A stretch of DNA of 5,589 bases from UBA8190 sp003453695 (GTDB taxonomy: Bacteria; Actinomycetota; Acidimicrobiia; Acidimicrobiales; UBA8190): NCBI GenBank assembly GCA_036796975.1, contig DAIRBY010000082.1:1-5589 (forward strand), read 5' to 3'. Position numbers and translations under genes: made by a program. Positions 1 through 5,373 of the stretch are shown piece after piece. The notes under the pieces were generated by a model. The model did not search any database. It was not told the origin of the DNA and was given only the letters and a program-made list of their open reading frames with translations. The first letter of the stretch is position 1. The number at the start of each line of letters is the position of its first letter.

Positions 1-14
1 CCAGGTGGCTCGGA

Positions 15-40
15 GATCAGCCTGCCTCAGCAAGCTGATC
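15..40 (-). terminator. Hairpin downstream of the GGDEF gene, possible terminator without U-tract
   Basis: A perfect 7-bp inverted repeat (GATCAGC at 15-21, GCTGATC at 34-40) encloses a 12-nt loop. It begins about 30 nt past the stop codon of the minus-strand GGDEF gene. No T-run follows on either strand, so it would be an atypical intrinsic terminator; such U-poor hairpins are often proposed in high-GC actinobacteria. It could equally be a chance palindrome or belong to something left of the window. The rest of 1-69 shows nothing I can support. Confidence 0.3.
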
Positions 41-69
41 GCAACCCATTAGGCGTGATCGCCCAGCGC

Positions 70-900
70 TCAGCGCAGACGCGGCCGGCCGCGGCGGCGA
101 CGGGCCTGGACCAAGGCGTCGTCGGCTCGAGCAACCAGTTCGTCGAGCGTGTCGTCCTCGCGCAGCTCGGCGAAACCGACGCTCACCGAGGCCCCGGGGG
201 CTTCCTCACCGAGGATCACGGTGAATTCCCGCAGTCGCTGCTCGGCGGTGGCGAGATCAGCACCGGGGAGGGAGAAGAGGAATTCGTCACCGGCCAGTCG
301 GAGGATCACGTCATAGGACCGAAGGGTGGCCCGCATCGCCGAGGTCACCTTGCGCAGCAGCTCGTCGCCTGCCCGGGGACCATCGGTGTCGTTGACCTGG
401 CGCAGGCCGTCGACGTTCAGATAGCCGAGCACGAAGCGCACGCCGTCCTGGCGGGAGCGCTCGATCTCCTTCGTCATGGCGGCGAAGCCGGTTTGGCGGT
501 TGAGCACGCCGGTCAGCTCGTCACGGGTGAGCCCGTTCGGTTCAGCGCCCTCGGTGGGGGGCGGGGGTTCGGGCGGGCGCAGGGGCGAGATGACCGGCCC
601 GGCGGCGGCGACGTCCGAGCGTGGCGGCCGGTCGCCCGCGCGTTCTCTCGGTGCCTCGGCCAACTCGGTCCGTTGCGGGGGATCGGCGGGCTCGCCCACC
701 GAGATCACGGCCCTCACCAGCTCGGACCAGGCCTGCACGATGTCGCCGACCTGGCTCACCACCACCTCGAGCAGGGCGCGGCGCTCGGCAGGGGGCAGAT
801 GGCGCAGCTGGTCGTGCAGGCGCGCCGCGCCGTCGGAGAGGACGCCCGCCACCTCGAGCAGCCGGTTTGCCGGGACGACCGGCGTGCTCTCGGAATCCAT
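70..900 (-). CDS. Soluble GGDEF-domain protein (putative diguanylate cyclase, degenerate AGDEF active site)
   Basis: A 276-aa protein with a C-terminal GGDEF domain, the fold that makes cyclic di-GMP from two GTP. Residues 1-75 look helical and charged, about 80-120 form a Pro-rich linker, and the catalytic domain runs from DELTGVLNR (127-135) to near the end. No membrane segment or recognisable sensor domain is visible, so it is probably cytoplasmic. The signature motif is AGDEF (203-207) instead of GGDEF. The first metal-ligand aspartate expected in the LDVD-type motif is Asn162 (LNVD), while Asn170 and Asp179 (nucleotide contacts) are kept. The product-inhibition I-site RxxD is intact as RSYD (194-197), exactly five residues before AGDEF. 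Some AGDEF proteins are active, but the Asn change could weaken metal binding, so it may be a weak cyclase or a c-di-GMP receptor. I chose the ATG at 900 over the in-frame GTG at 927 because a strong Shine-Dalgarno lies just before it. It lies 99 nt downstream of the F420-type gene on the same strand. Confidence 0.88.
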   Translation of the reverse strand: MDSESTPVVPANRLLEVAGVLSDGAARLHDQLRHLPPAERRALLEVVVSQVGDIVQAWSELVRAVISVGEPADPPQRTELAEAPRERAGDRPPRSDVAAAGPVISPLRPPEPPPPTEGAEPNGLTRDELTGVLNRQTGFAAMTKEIERSRQDGVRFVLGYLNVDGLRQVNDTDGPRAGDELLRKVTSAMRATLRSYDVILRLAGDEFLFSLPGADLATAEQRLREFTVILGEEAPGASVSVGFAELREDDTLDELVARADDALVQARRRRGRPRLR

Positions 901-909
901 CTGCTGGCG

Positions 910-917
910 CTCCTCCT
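910..917 (-). promoter_or_regulatory. Shine-Dalgarno AGGAGGAG that sets the GGDEF gene start
   Basis: On the minus strand AGGAGGAG ends 9 nt before the ATG at 900. It lies inside the longer reading frame that would start at the GTG at 927, so it argues for the shorter protein. This is the only clear, strong ribosome binding site in the window; most other genes here appear leaderless. Confidence 0.7.
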
Positions 918-999
918 GCGTCGTCACCAGTTTCCCACGTCCTCGGGGATTGTTGCGGAAGCGTTGTGCCCGAAGTCGTTGGCCGGCTGTCCTCGGGCG

Positions 1000-1458
1000 T
1001 CAGGTGCCTGGTCCCAGCCGGAAGACAGGGTGCCGACCGGAGATCCGACGGAGCTCGCTCTCGGGGGACTGCGCTGAGACGCCGTCGAAGAACACACCGA
1101 CTTCCGCTTTCCAGCGCTTCAAATAGGCCCGCAGGATGGGCAGCTTCTCGTCCTCGTCGAGCACCTCGGTGGCGGTGAAGGGCTCCACCTTCCTTCCCAG
1201 CAGCAACTCGCCCGATCCGGCGATGCGCAGGTTGAGGACCCACTGCGTCTCTCCTCTCGGGGCGACCAGGAACCGTTGTCCGTCGACGGTCAGGAGGTTG
1301 ACGGGCGTGCTCCGCCATTCTCCGGTCTTCCGCCCGCGCACCCGGAGCACCCGGGAGCCCCACACGCTCAAACCGGCTCGGGTGGCGACAGCCACCGTGG
1401 CGTTGAACACGTGCTTGGTGAACCAGCCCGGGCGCACGTAATGCGGCGTGCCTGCCAT
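1000..1458 (-). CDS. Deazaflavin (F420)-dependent nitroreductase-family protein (Ddn-like split beta-barrel)
   Basis: A 152-aa protein matching the small actinobacterial F420H2-dependent reductase family typified by Ddn (nitroreductase/quinone reductase). The family hallmarks are visible: a helical N-terminus (about 10-30), then VRGRKTGEWRSTPVNLL (40-56) forming the core beta strands and phosphate-side loop, DGQRFLVAPRG (59-69), and QWVLNLRIAGSG (72-83) in place of the usual 'W..NL' segment. The length is normal for the family. Members use reduced F420 to reduce quinones, nitro compounds or enones; the natural substrate cannot be read from sequence, and some relatives bind other flavins or heme. 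The ATG at 1458 is chosen because the sequence upstream in frame is low-complexity shadow coding and the codon just before this segment is not a start. No Shine-Dalgarno is seen, but a TACGGT box lies 8 nt upstream. It is divergent from the LCP gene and may be cotranscribed with the GGDEF gene downstream. Confidence 0.88.
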   Translation of the reverse strand: MAGTPHYVRPGWFTKHVFNATVAVATRAGLSVWGSRVLRVRGRKTGEWRSTPVNLLTVDGQRFLVAPRGETQWVLNLRIAGSGELLLGRKVEPFTATEVLDEDEKLPILRAYLKRWKAEVGVFFDGVSAQSPESELRRISGRHPVFRLGPGT

Positions 1459-1466
1459 GGCGGCCG

Positions 1467-1472
1467 ACCGTA
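1467..1472 (-). promoter_or_regulatory. Candidate -10 box (TACGGT) for the F420-type gene, leaderless start
   Basis: TACGGT on the minus strand is separated by 8 nt (CGGCCGCC) from the ATG at 1458, so transcription would begin at or within a base or two of the start codon. No good -35 (TTGACA-like) hexamer is seen 16-18 nt upstream, and there is no Shine-Dalgarno. This is sequence pattern only. Confidence 0.4.
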
Positions 1473-1494
1473 CCCCAGGGCCTTTGGGTGACGT

Positions 1495-1521
1495 TTGGCC
1501 AGGCAGGCGCGCTGGTACCTT
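1495..1521 (+). promoter_or_regulatory. Candidate promoter for the LCP gene (TTGGCC - 15 nt - TACCTT, extended -10)
   Basis: A -35-like TTGGCC (1495-1500) and a TACCTT -10 (1516-1521) are separated by 15 nt, slightly short. The -10 is preceded by TGG, an extended -10 signature (1513-1515). The GTG at 1528 lies 6 nt after the -10 box, the normal position of the transcription start, so the mRNA would be leaderless. This argues against the in-frame TTG at 1495, which would fall inside the promoter. It is the best-formed of the four candidate promoters here. Confidence 0.55.
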
Positions 1522-1527
1522 GGCTAC

Positions 1528-3171
1528 GTGTCCGGAGCACCCCCTCCTTCTTCCGGCGCGGGCAACCGCGGCGGTTCCCGTCCCTCTCGGACGGGCCGGG
1601 GCCACAACCGCACCGTCCTTGTCTCGAGGAGCGGTGCCGTGGCGGACGGGTACGGCAATGGGGGTGGCGGCCGGGCCGGGGCCGCCGACCTGCAGGATCA
1701 ACCGGGGCCGGGAGAGGACGGGCAACCCCGCGGAGGCGTCGCCGCCCCGCCCAAGCCCCTGATTCCGGGCCTGCCCGGGGGCCCGGTGAGCCCCCGTGGC
1801 CCGACGGGACCGGGCGGGCCGAGCCGGCGGGAGGGCCCGGGGCCGATCGGACCAGGGGCCCCGGGCACGCCGGTGCCCCGGCGGCCGGGGGGTCCGGGGG
1901 GGCCAGGCCCGAGGCCGAGGCGCCGTCGCAGCAGGGGAGAGCGCATCCTGCGCTGGGCCCTGTTGGTGGTGGCCATCCTCCTCGTGCTCGTGGCCGCCGG
2001 CTACGGGTACGTCCGCTACCGCTGGGGACAGGTGAAGTCCCAGGCCTGCGCCACCTGCACGGCCGTCGGCTCCGGACAACCCTTCAACGTCCTGCTGGTG
2101 GGCTCCGACAGCCGGGCGGGGAACACCGGGCAGGCGGCGCAGAACTTCGGAAGCGCCAGCCAGGTGGGCGGGCAGCGCAGCGACACCATCAAGATCCTCC
2201 ACGTCGACCCCTCGAGTGGCTCGGCGAGCCTGCTGTCCATTCCCCGCGACACCTACGTGCAGATGCCGAGCCCACTNNNNNNNNNNGCCGATGATCCCCA
2301 CCGTCCGGGCCTCCGGGCGGGCCAGGGCCTGGGCGGCGACCAGAAGATCAACACCGCCTTCAACGACGGGGCCGACGCGCTCATCCAGACCATCCAGGAC
2401 AGCTTGGGCATCCCCATCGCCCACTTCGTCGAGGTCGACTTCCAAGGCCTCACCAACGCCGTCAACACCCTCGGCGGCATCTACCTGAACTTCCCGTACC
2501 CGGTGCGCGACAACGACAACGGCAACAACAACTCGGGGCTCGTCATCACGCACACGGGGTGCCAGAAGCTCAACGGCTCCCAGACCCTGGCGCTGGCCCG
2601 CTCGCGCTTCTACCAATACGACGAATACGGGTACTGGCACTACGACCCGACCTCGGACCTCGGCCGCATCGAGCGACAGAACATCGTCATCCAGGCCATC
2701 GCCTCTCGGGCCCACTCGACGTACAACCCGCTCACCTTGAACGCCTTCCTCGGAGGCGTGGTCCACGACGTGACCGTCGACAAGGGCATGTCGTTCGGCA
2801 CCATGTTCTCCCTGGCGACCACGTACCACGCCTTCTCCCCGTCCAGCCTCAAGTCGTACACGTTGCCGACCGTGACGCAGTCCTCGGCGCGGTCCGGCTC
2901 CGTCCAGGTGGTGTCGCAGCCCCAGGCCCAACAGGTGCTCACCCAGTTCCTCGGGTCTGCCCCCGGCACCGCCACCACGCCCCCGGTCAACGCCTATGGC
3001 AACGCCGTCCAGCAGCCGTCGAGCTCCTCGGGTTCCTCGGGTGCGGGCGCTGCCTCGGGAACGTCCGGCTCGAGCTCGTCGTCGGGGTCGGGCACGTCGG
3101 GGTCGACCACGTCGGGCGCGGCCCCCAGCTCGACGGCGCCGCCCTACGACCCCACCGTCTGCAGCGGCTGA
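1528..3171 (+). CDS. LytR-CpsA-Psr (LCP) family cell-wall glycopolymer ligase, membrane anchored
   Basis: About 547 aa (the gap makes the length approximate). LCP enzymes transfer undecaprenyl-linked glycopolymers onto peptidoglycan or other wall acceptors outside the membrane; in actinobacteria this includes arabinogalactan-type polymers. Order: a long cytoplasmic N-terminus with a Pro/Gly-rich tract (about 76-128) and an Arg-rich stop (RPRRRRSR); one membrane segment (about 142-164); then the LCP domain. Conserved elements are FNVLLVGSDSR (Asp194, Arg196), RSDTI (Arg217, Asp219), SIPRDTYV (Arg240, Asp241), KINTAFNDG (Lys273 by the given N count), LARSR (Arg358, Arg360) and DLGRIERQ (Arg380, Arg383). 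These charged residues bind pyrophosphate and metal in the family. The C-terminus has no LytR_C domain; about 495-540 is Ser/Gly/Thr-rich and ends in Val-Cys-Ser-Gly. A CATC pair lies just outside the membrane. The GTG at 1528 is preferred to the TTG at 1495 because of the promoter. Which wall polymer is transferred is unknown. Confidence 0.92.
   Translation: MSGAPPPSSGAGNRGGSRPSRTGRGHNRTVLVSRSGAVADGYGNGGGGRAGAADLQDQPGPGEDGQPRGGVAAPPKPLIPGLPGGPVSPRGPTGPGGPSRREGPGPIGPGAPGTPVPRRPGGPGGPGPRPRRRRSRGERILRWALLVVAILLVLVAAGYGYVRYRWGQVKSQACATCTAVGSGQPFNVLLVGSDSRAGNTGQAAQNFGSASQVGGQRSDTIKILHVDPSSGSASLLSIPRDTYVQMPSPXXXXADDPHRPGLRAGQGLGGDQKINTAFNDGADALIQTIQDSLGIPIAHFVEVDFQGLTNAVNTLGGIYLNFPYPVRDNDNGNNNSGLVITHTGCQKLNGSQTLALARSRFYQYDEYGYWHYDPTSDLGRIERQNIVIQAIASRAHSTYNPLTLNAFLGGVVHDVTVDKGMSFGTMFSLATTYHAFSPSSLKSYTLPTVTQSSARSGSVQVVSQPQAQQVLTQFLGSAPGTATTPPVNAYGNAVQQPSSSSGSSGAGAASGTSGSSSSSGSGTSGSTTSGAAPSSTAPPYDPTVCSG
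2277..2286. other. Assembly gap (10 N) inside the LCP catalytic domain
   Basis: Ten consecutive Ns lie between the SIPRDT motif and the KINTAF motif of the LCP protein. A round 10 is a placeholder length, so the true size and sequence are unknown. The two sides are in the same frame across 10 Ns and both match the LCP family, which supports one continuous gene, but the residues right after the gap (about 18 before the KIN motif) do not look strongly LCP-like and may contain edge errors. Confidence 0.97.
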
Positions 3172-3186
3172 CCAGCTGCTCCGGGG

Positions 3187-3945
3187 CTACCGGAACATCG
3201 AGAGCCCGCCGTCGACGAGGAGGACCTCACCCGTCATGTATCGGGCGCCGGCCACGGCCACCACCACGTGGGCGACGTCTTCGGGACTGCCCACGCGCTG
3301 CAGTGCGGAGCGCTGCTCGACGACAGCCCGCACCACGTCCCAGTCGGCCGTCCACGGGGTGTCGATGAGCCCGGGTGCCACGGCGTTGACCCGTACCAGA
3401 GGGCCGAGCACGTTGGCCAGCAGGCGCGTCATGTGGCTCACCGCTGCCTTGGACACCGCGTAGGGGATCGAGCTCCCCGTGGTGGCCTGTCCCGCCACCG
3501 AGGAGATGTTCACCACCGCGGCGTTCCCGGTCTCTTCACCGGCGGCCCGCAGATGCGGCACCGCCGTCACCGTCACCTGCCAGGTACCCACGACGTTCAC
3601 GTCGTAGATGCGACGCCACACCTCGGGGGTCGCTGCTTCCAGGTCGTGGTGGGGGATGACGGCGGTGGTGCCGGCGTTGTTGACGAGCAGGTCGAGCCGG
3701 CCATGGCGTTCGATCACCGTGGCCACGAGGCGGGCCGCCTGCGTGGGGTCGGCCACGTCGGCTTGCACATAGTCCCCTTGCCCGTGCGGCAGGGAGTCCG
3801 CCACGGCACGGCCCGCCTCCACCGATCGCGACGAGTTCACCACGACCGTGGCGCCGTGCTCGGCCAGGGCGCGGGCCGTGGCGGCGCCGATGCCGCTCGA
3901 CGACCCGGTGACGAGCGCCACTCTCCCTTGGAAGTCGACGGCCAC
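3187..3945 (-). CDS. Classical short-chain dehydrogenase/reductase (SDR), FabG-like
   Basis: A 252-aa NAD(P)-dependent oxidoreductase of the classical SDR family, cytoplasmic, of normal length. The Rossmann glycine motif TGSSSGIG is at 13-20, the adenine-contact Asp63 in QADV, and NNAG at 89-92. The catalytic tetrad is complete: Asn117, Ser149 (NISSVAG), Tyr162 and Lys166 (YAVSK). The usual PGLIDTPW loop follows, and YMTGEVLLVDGG lies near the C-terminus. Arg40 after the second strand (NSSRS) favours NADP(H) over NAD(H), by inference. The substrate cannot be told: families this close to FabG include 3-oxoacyl reductases and sugar or steroid dehydrogenases. The start is GTG at 3945, directly before the conserved N-terminal strand, with a TAGCCT box 9 nt upstream and no Shine-Dalgarno. 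The stop (TAG) lies 15 nt from the converging LCP stop, and the start is divergent from the FAH-family gene. Confidence 0.93.
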   Translation of the reverse strand: MAVDFQGRVALVTGSSSGIGAATARALAEHGATVVVNSSRSVEAGRAVADSLPHGQGDYVQADVADPTQAARLVATVIERHGRLDLLVNNAGTTAVIPHHDLEAATPEVWRRIYDVNVVGTWQVTVTAVPHLRAAGEETGNAAVVNISSVAGQATTGSSIPYAVSKAAVSHMTRLLANVLGPLVRVNAVAPGLIDTPWTADWDVVRAVVEQRSALQRVGSPEDVAHVVVAVAGARYMTGEVLLVDGGLSMFR

Positions 3946-3954
3946 AGAGCGCGG

Positions 3955-3960
3955 AGGCTA
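3955..3960 (-). promoter_or_regulatory. Candidate -10 box (TAGCCT) for the SDR gene
   Basis: TAGCCT on the minus strand lies 9 nt before the GTG at 3945, with no Shine-Dalgarno between, so the transcript would be leaderless or nearly so. No convincing -35 hexamer is visible 16-18 nt further upstream. It faces away from the FAH -10 box, with 26 bp between the two boxes. Confidence 0.35.
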
Positions 3961-3986
3961 GTGCTCGTTTGCGCCGTCGTGATGAG

Positions 3987-3992
3987 TAGCGT
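3987..3992 (+). promoter_or_regulatory. Candidate -10 box (TAGCGT) for the FAH-arfB pair
   Basis: TAGCGT lies 8 nt (GGCTCGGC) before the GTG at 4001, again with no Shine-Dalgarno and no clear -35. Together with the box at 3955-3960 it defines a compact divergent promoter region. I looked for an operator palindrome in the 26 bp between the two boxes and saw none. Confidence 0.38.
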
Positions 3993-4000
3993 GGCTCGGC

Positions 4001-4942
4001 GTGCGGCTGGTCACGTTCACCGAGTTGGAGACGGCCGAACCCGACGCATCTGAGCCGTGGCGCTCAGCGGAGCTGTGGCGTACCGGCCTCGTGCACGACG
4101 ACGAAGTCGTGGACCTCACCGATCCGGCCGTTGCACTCCCGGCCGACATGACCGAGCTCCTGGTGGGCGGGCCCGGCGCCCTCGAGCGTGCCGCCGGCGC
4201 GGTCCGGACCAAGGCCCGCCGCCTGGCGCTGGGCGAGCTGCGCCTGCTCGCCCCGGTGCCCCGCCCTCCCAAGGTCCTGGCCCTGGGGATGAACTACGCG
4301 GCACACGTGGCCGAGCTCGGCCGGGAGCCGCCCGAGGATCAGGTCTGGTTCAACAAGCAGCGGACCTGCGTGATCGGGCCGGGCAGTCCCATCGAGATCC
4401 CCGCCGTCTCGAACATGGTCGACTACGAGGGTGAGCTCGCCTTCGTGATCGGGCGCACCGCTCGGCAGGTGCCGGCCGCCGAGGCGCACTCGTTCATCGC
4501 GGGATTCACGGTGATGAACGACGTGAGCGTTCGCGACTGGCAGTGGCGCTCACCGACGTGGACGACGGGGAAGTCGTTCGACACCCACGGCCCACTCGGT
4601 CCGAGTCTCGTCACCGGTGACGAGATCGAAGATCCCGGAGCGCTGCGCGTGCGCACCTGGGTCAACGACGAGCTGCGCCAGGACGGCAACACCGAGGACA
4701 TGATCTTCGACTGCGCCGCCATGGTGGAGTTGCTCTCCACCGCCTGCACCCTGGAGCCCGGCGACGTCGTCACGACCGGCACGCCGCCGGGGGTGGGGGC
4801 CAGCTTCGACCCGCCGAGGTGGCTCGTGCCGGGGGACGTCGTGCGCATCGAGATCGAGCAGGTCGGGGTGCTCGAGAACCCCGTCGTGGGACCCCGATCC
4901 GGTGCGTCCGGCCCTCCCGCCCCCCGGCCGGCACGAGGCTGA
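4001..4942 (+). CDS. Fumarylacetoacetate hydrolase (FAH) family protein
   Basis: A 313-aa protein: a smaller N-terminal domain (about 1-85) and the FAH-family catalytic domain (about 90-300). The family cleaves C-C bonds in, or decarboxylates, diketo acids such as acylpyruvates, diketo-deoxy sugar acids, oxaloacetate or homoprotocatechuate-pathway intermediates. The metal triad is visible: Glu143 and Glu145 in DYEGELAFVIG, and Asp174 in MNDVSVRDW, with the E-x-E to D spacing (29) of FAHD1-type enzymes. Also present are LGMNYAAHV, GKSFDTHGPLGP (Lys191), a QDGNTEDMIF substrate-side segment and TTGTPPGVG (258-266). All key residues are intact, so it should be an active Mg2+/Mn2+-dependent enzyme, but the substrate is not determinable. 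The GTG at 4001 directly precedes the typical MRLVTF N-terminus, with a -10-like box 8 nt upstream. The last 15 or so residues are a Pro/Ala/Arg-rich tail beyond the domain. The next gene follows after 5 nt. Confidence 0.93.
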   Translation: MRLVTFTELETAEPDASEPWRSAELWRTGLVHDDEVVDLTDPAVALPADMTELLVGGPGALERAAGAVRTKARRLALGELRLLAPVPRPPKVLALGMNYAAHVAELGREPPEDQVWFNKQRTCVIGPGSPIEIPAVSNMVDYEGELAFVIGRTARQVPAAEAHSFIAGFTVMNDVSVRDWQWRSPTWTTGKSFDTHGPLGPSLVTGDEIEDPGALRVRTWVNDELRQDGNTEDMIFDCAAMVELLSTACTLEPGDVVTTGTPPGVGASFDPPRWLVPGDVVRIEIEQVGVLENPVVGPRSGASGPPAPRPARG

Positions 4943-4947
4943 CGCCC

Positions 4948-5373
4948 GTGACGGCCCGGTTGGCCGACGATGACGCCCCAGCAGCCCTGCACGTCACGCG
5001 CGCCCTGCGCATCCCCTTCGACGAGCTCGAGTGGCGGTTCACCACGAGCGGCGGGCCCGGGGGTCAGCACGCCAACCGCTCGAGCACCCGGGCTGAGGTT
5101 CGCTTCGACGTGGCCGGATCCCCGTCTCTCGGGCCTCGCCAGCGAGCCCGCCTGCTCGAGCGGCTCGGGCCCGTCGTCCGGGTGTCGGCGGGGGAGGAGC
5201 GCTCGCAGGCTCGGAACCGGGCCCTTGCCCTCGACCGCCTGGCGGCCCGGTTGGCCGAGGCGTTGCGCGTCGAGCGCTCCCGTGTGGCGACTCGCCCCAC
5301 GGCGGCTGCAGCGGCGCGGCTTCGAGGTGGTCATGGAGACGTTCACGAGGGCCGCCGAGGAGTTCGATCCTGA
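4948..5373 (+). CDS. arfB: ArfB/YaeJ-type peptidyl-tRNA hydrolase (ribosome rescue), C-terminal tail lost
   Basis: A 141-aa protein with the release-factor-like catalytic domain of ArfB (ICT1 in mitochondria), which enters ribosomes stalled at an mRNA end and hydrolyses the peptidyl-tRNA. The GGQ motif is at 38-40 in TSGGPGGQHANRSSTRAEV, followed by the family segments FDVAGSPSL (53-61) and ERSQARNRALALDRL (84-98). Release factors RF1/RF2 are excluded because the protein is short and GGQ lies near the N-terminus. The family then continues through an RPTRPT-like hinge into a basic K/R-rich helix that sits in the empty mRNA channel and is needed for function. Here the hinge is present (ATRPT, 114-118) but after about residue 125 the sequence turns into GGHGDVHEGRRGVRS, unrelated to the family. 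The product is therefore probably inactive as written, or the sequence is mis-joined. The GTG at 4948 is chosen for a GAGG 9 nt upstream and its position 5 nt after the FAH stop, suggesting coupled expression. Confidence 0.82.
   Translation: MTARLADDDAPAALHVTRALRIPFDELEWRFTTSGGPGGQHANRSSTRAEVRFDVAGSPSLGPRQRARLLERLGPVVRVSAGEERSQARNRALALDRLAARLAEALRVERSRVATRPTAAAAARLRGGHGDVHEGRRGVRS
5300..5335. other. Junction between a truncated arfB and a truncated TetR gene
   Basis: ArfB similarity in one frame stops and TetR-family similarity in another frame starts within this short stretch; the approximate switch is 5306-5324. ArfB lacks its basic tail (by family knowledge about 20-30 residues) and the TetR lacks its N-terminal helix-turn-helix (about 50-60 residues). 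Both lie on the plus strand, so one deletion of a few hundred bases or more, or one assembly mis-join, explains the arrangement. The bases CGGCTTCGAGG at the switch resemble how an ArfB RRLEAK segment would be encoded, a possible microhomology; this is speculative. Confidence 0.55.

Noticed and set aside
1..69. A tRNA or riboswitch at the left edge
   Set aside because: No T-loop (GGTTCGA-type) sequence, acceptor stem or known aptamer core is recognisable on either strand.
55..1077. A 340-codon plus-strand frame opposite the GGDEF gene
   Set aside because: It is antisense to a gene with clear GGDEF motifs and a Shine-Dalgarno, and its translation is repetitive Gly/Arg/Ala/His-rich with no recognisable domain.
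1698..1976. Collagen-like Gly-X-Y protein on the minus strand
   Set aside because: The opposite strand encodes the Pro/Gly-rich LCP N-terminus. Because GGN and NCC codons are complementary, a Pro/Gly tract reads as Pro/Gly on both strands.
1000..2931. A 643-codon open frame on the minus strand across the LCP gene and the F420-type gene
   Set aside because: Only the last 152 codons carry real family similarity. The rest is the antisense shadow of the LCP gene in high-GC DNA, and it even crosses the N gap.
3001..3130. Possible tandem repeat in the TCG/GGG-rich stretch at the LCP 3' end
   Set aside because: The bases are irregular with no constant unit; it is low-complexity Ser/Gly/Thr coding sequence.
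3161..3189. Bidirectional terminator between the convergent LCP and SDR genes
   Set aside because: Only short imperfect palindromes (GCAGC...GCTGC, CCGG...CCGG) are present with no T-run, too weak to call.
4948..5373. Peptide chain release factor RF1/RF2 fragment because of the GGQ motif
   Set aside because: GGQ lies at residue 38 and is followed by ArfB-type segments and an RPT hinge; the anticodon-like domains of RF1/RF2 are absent.
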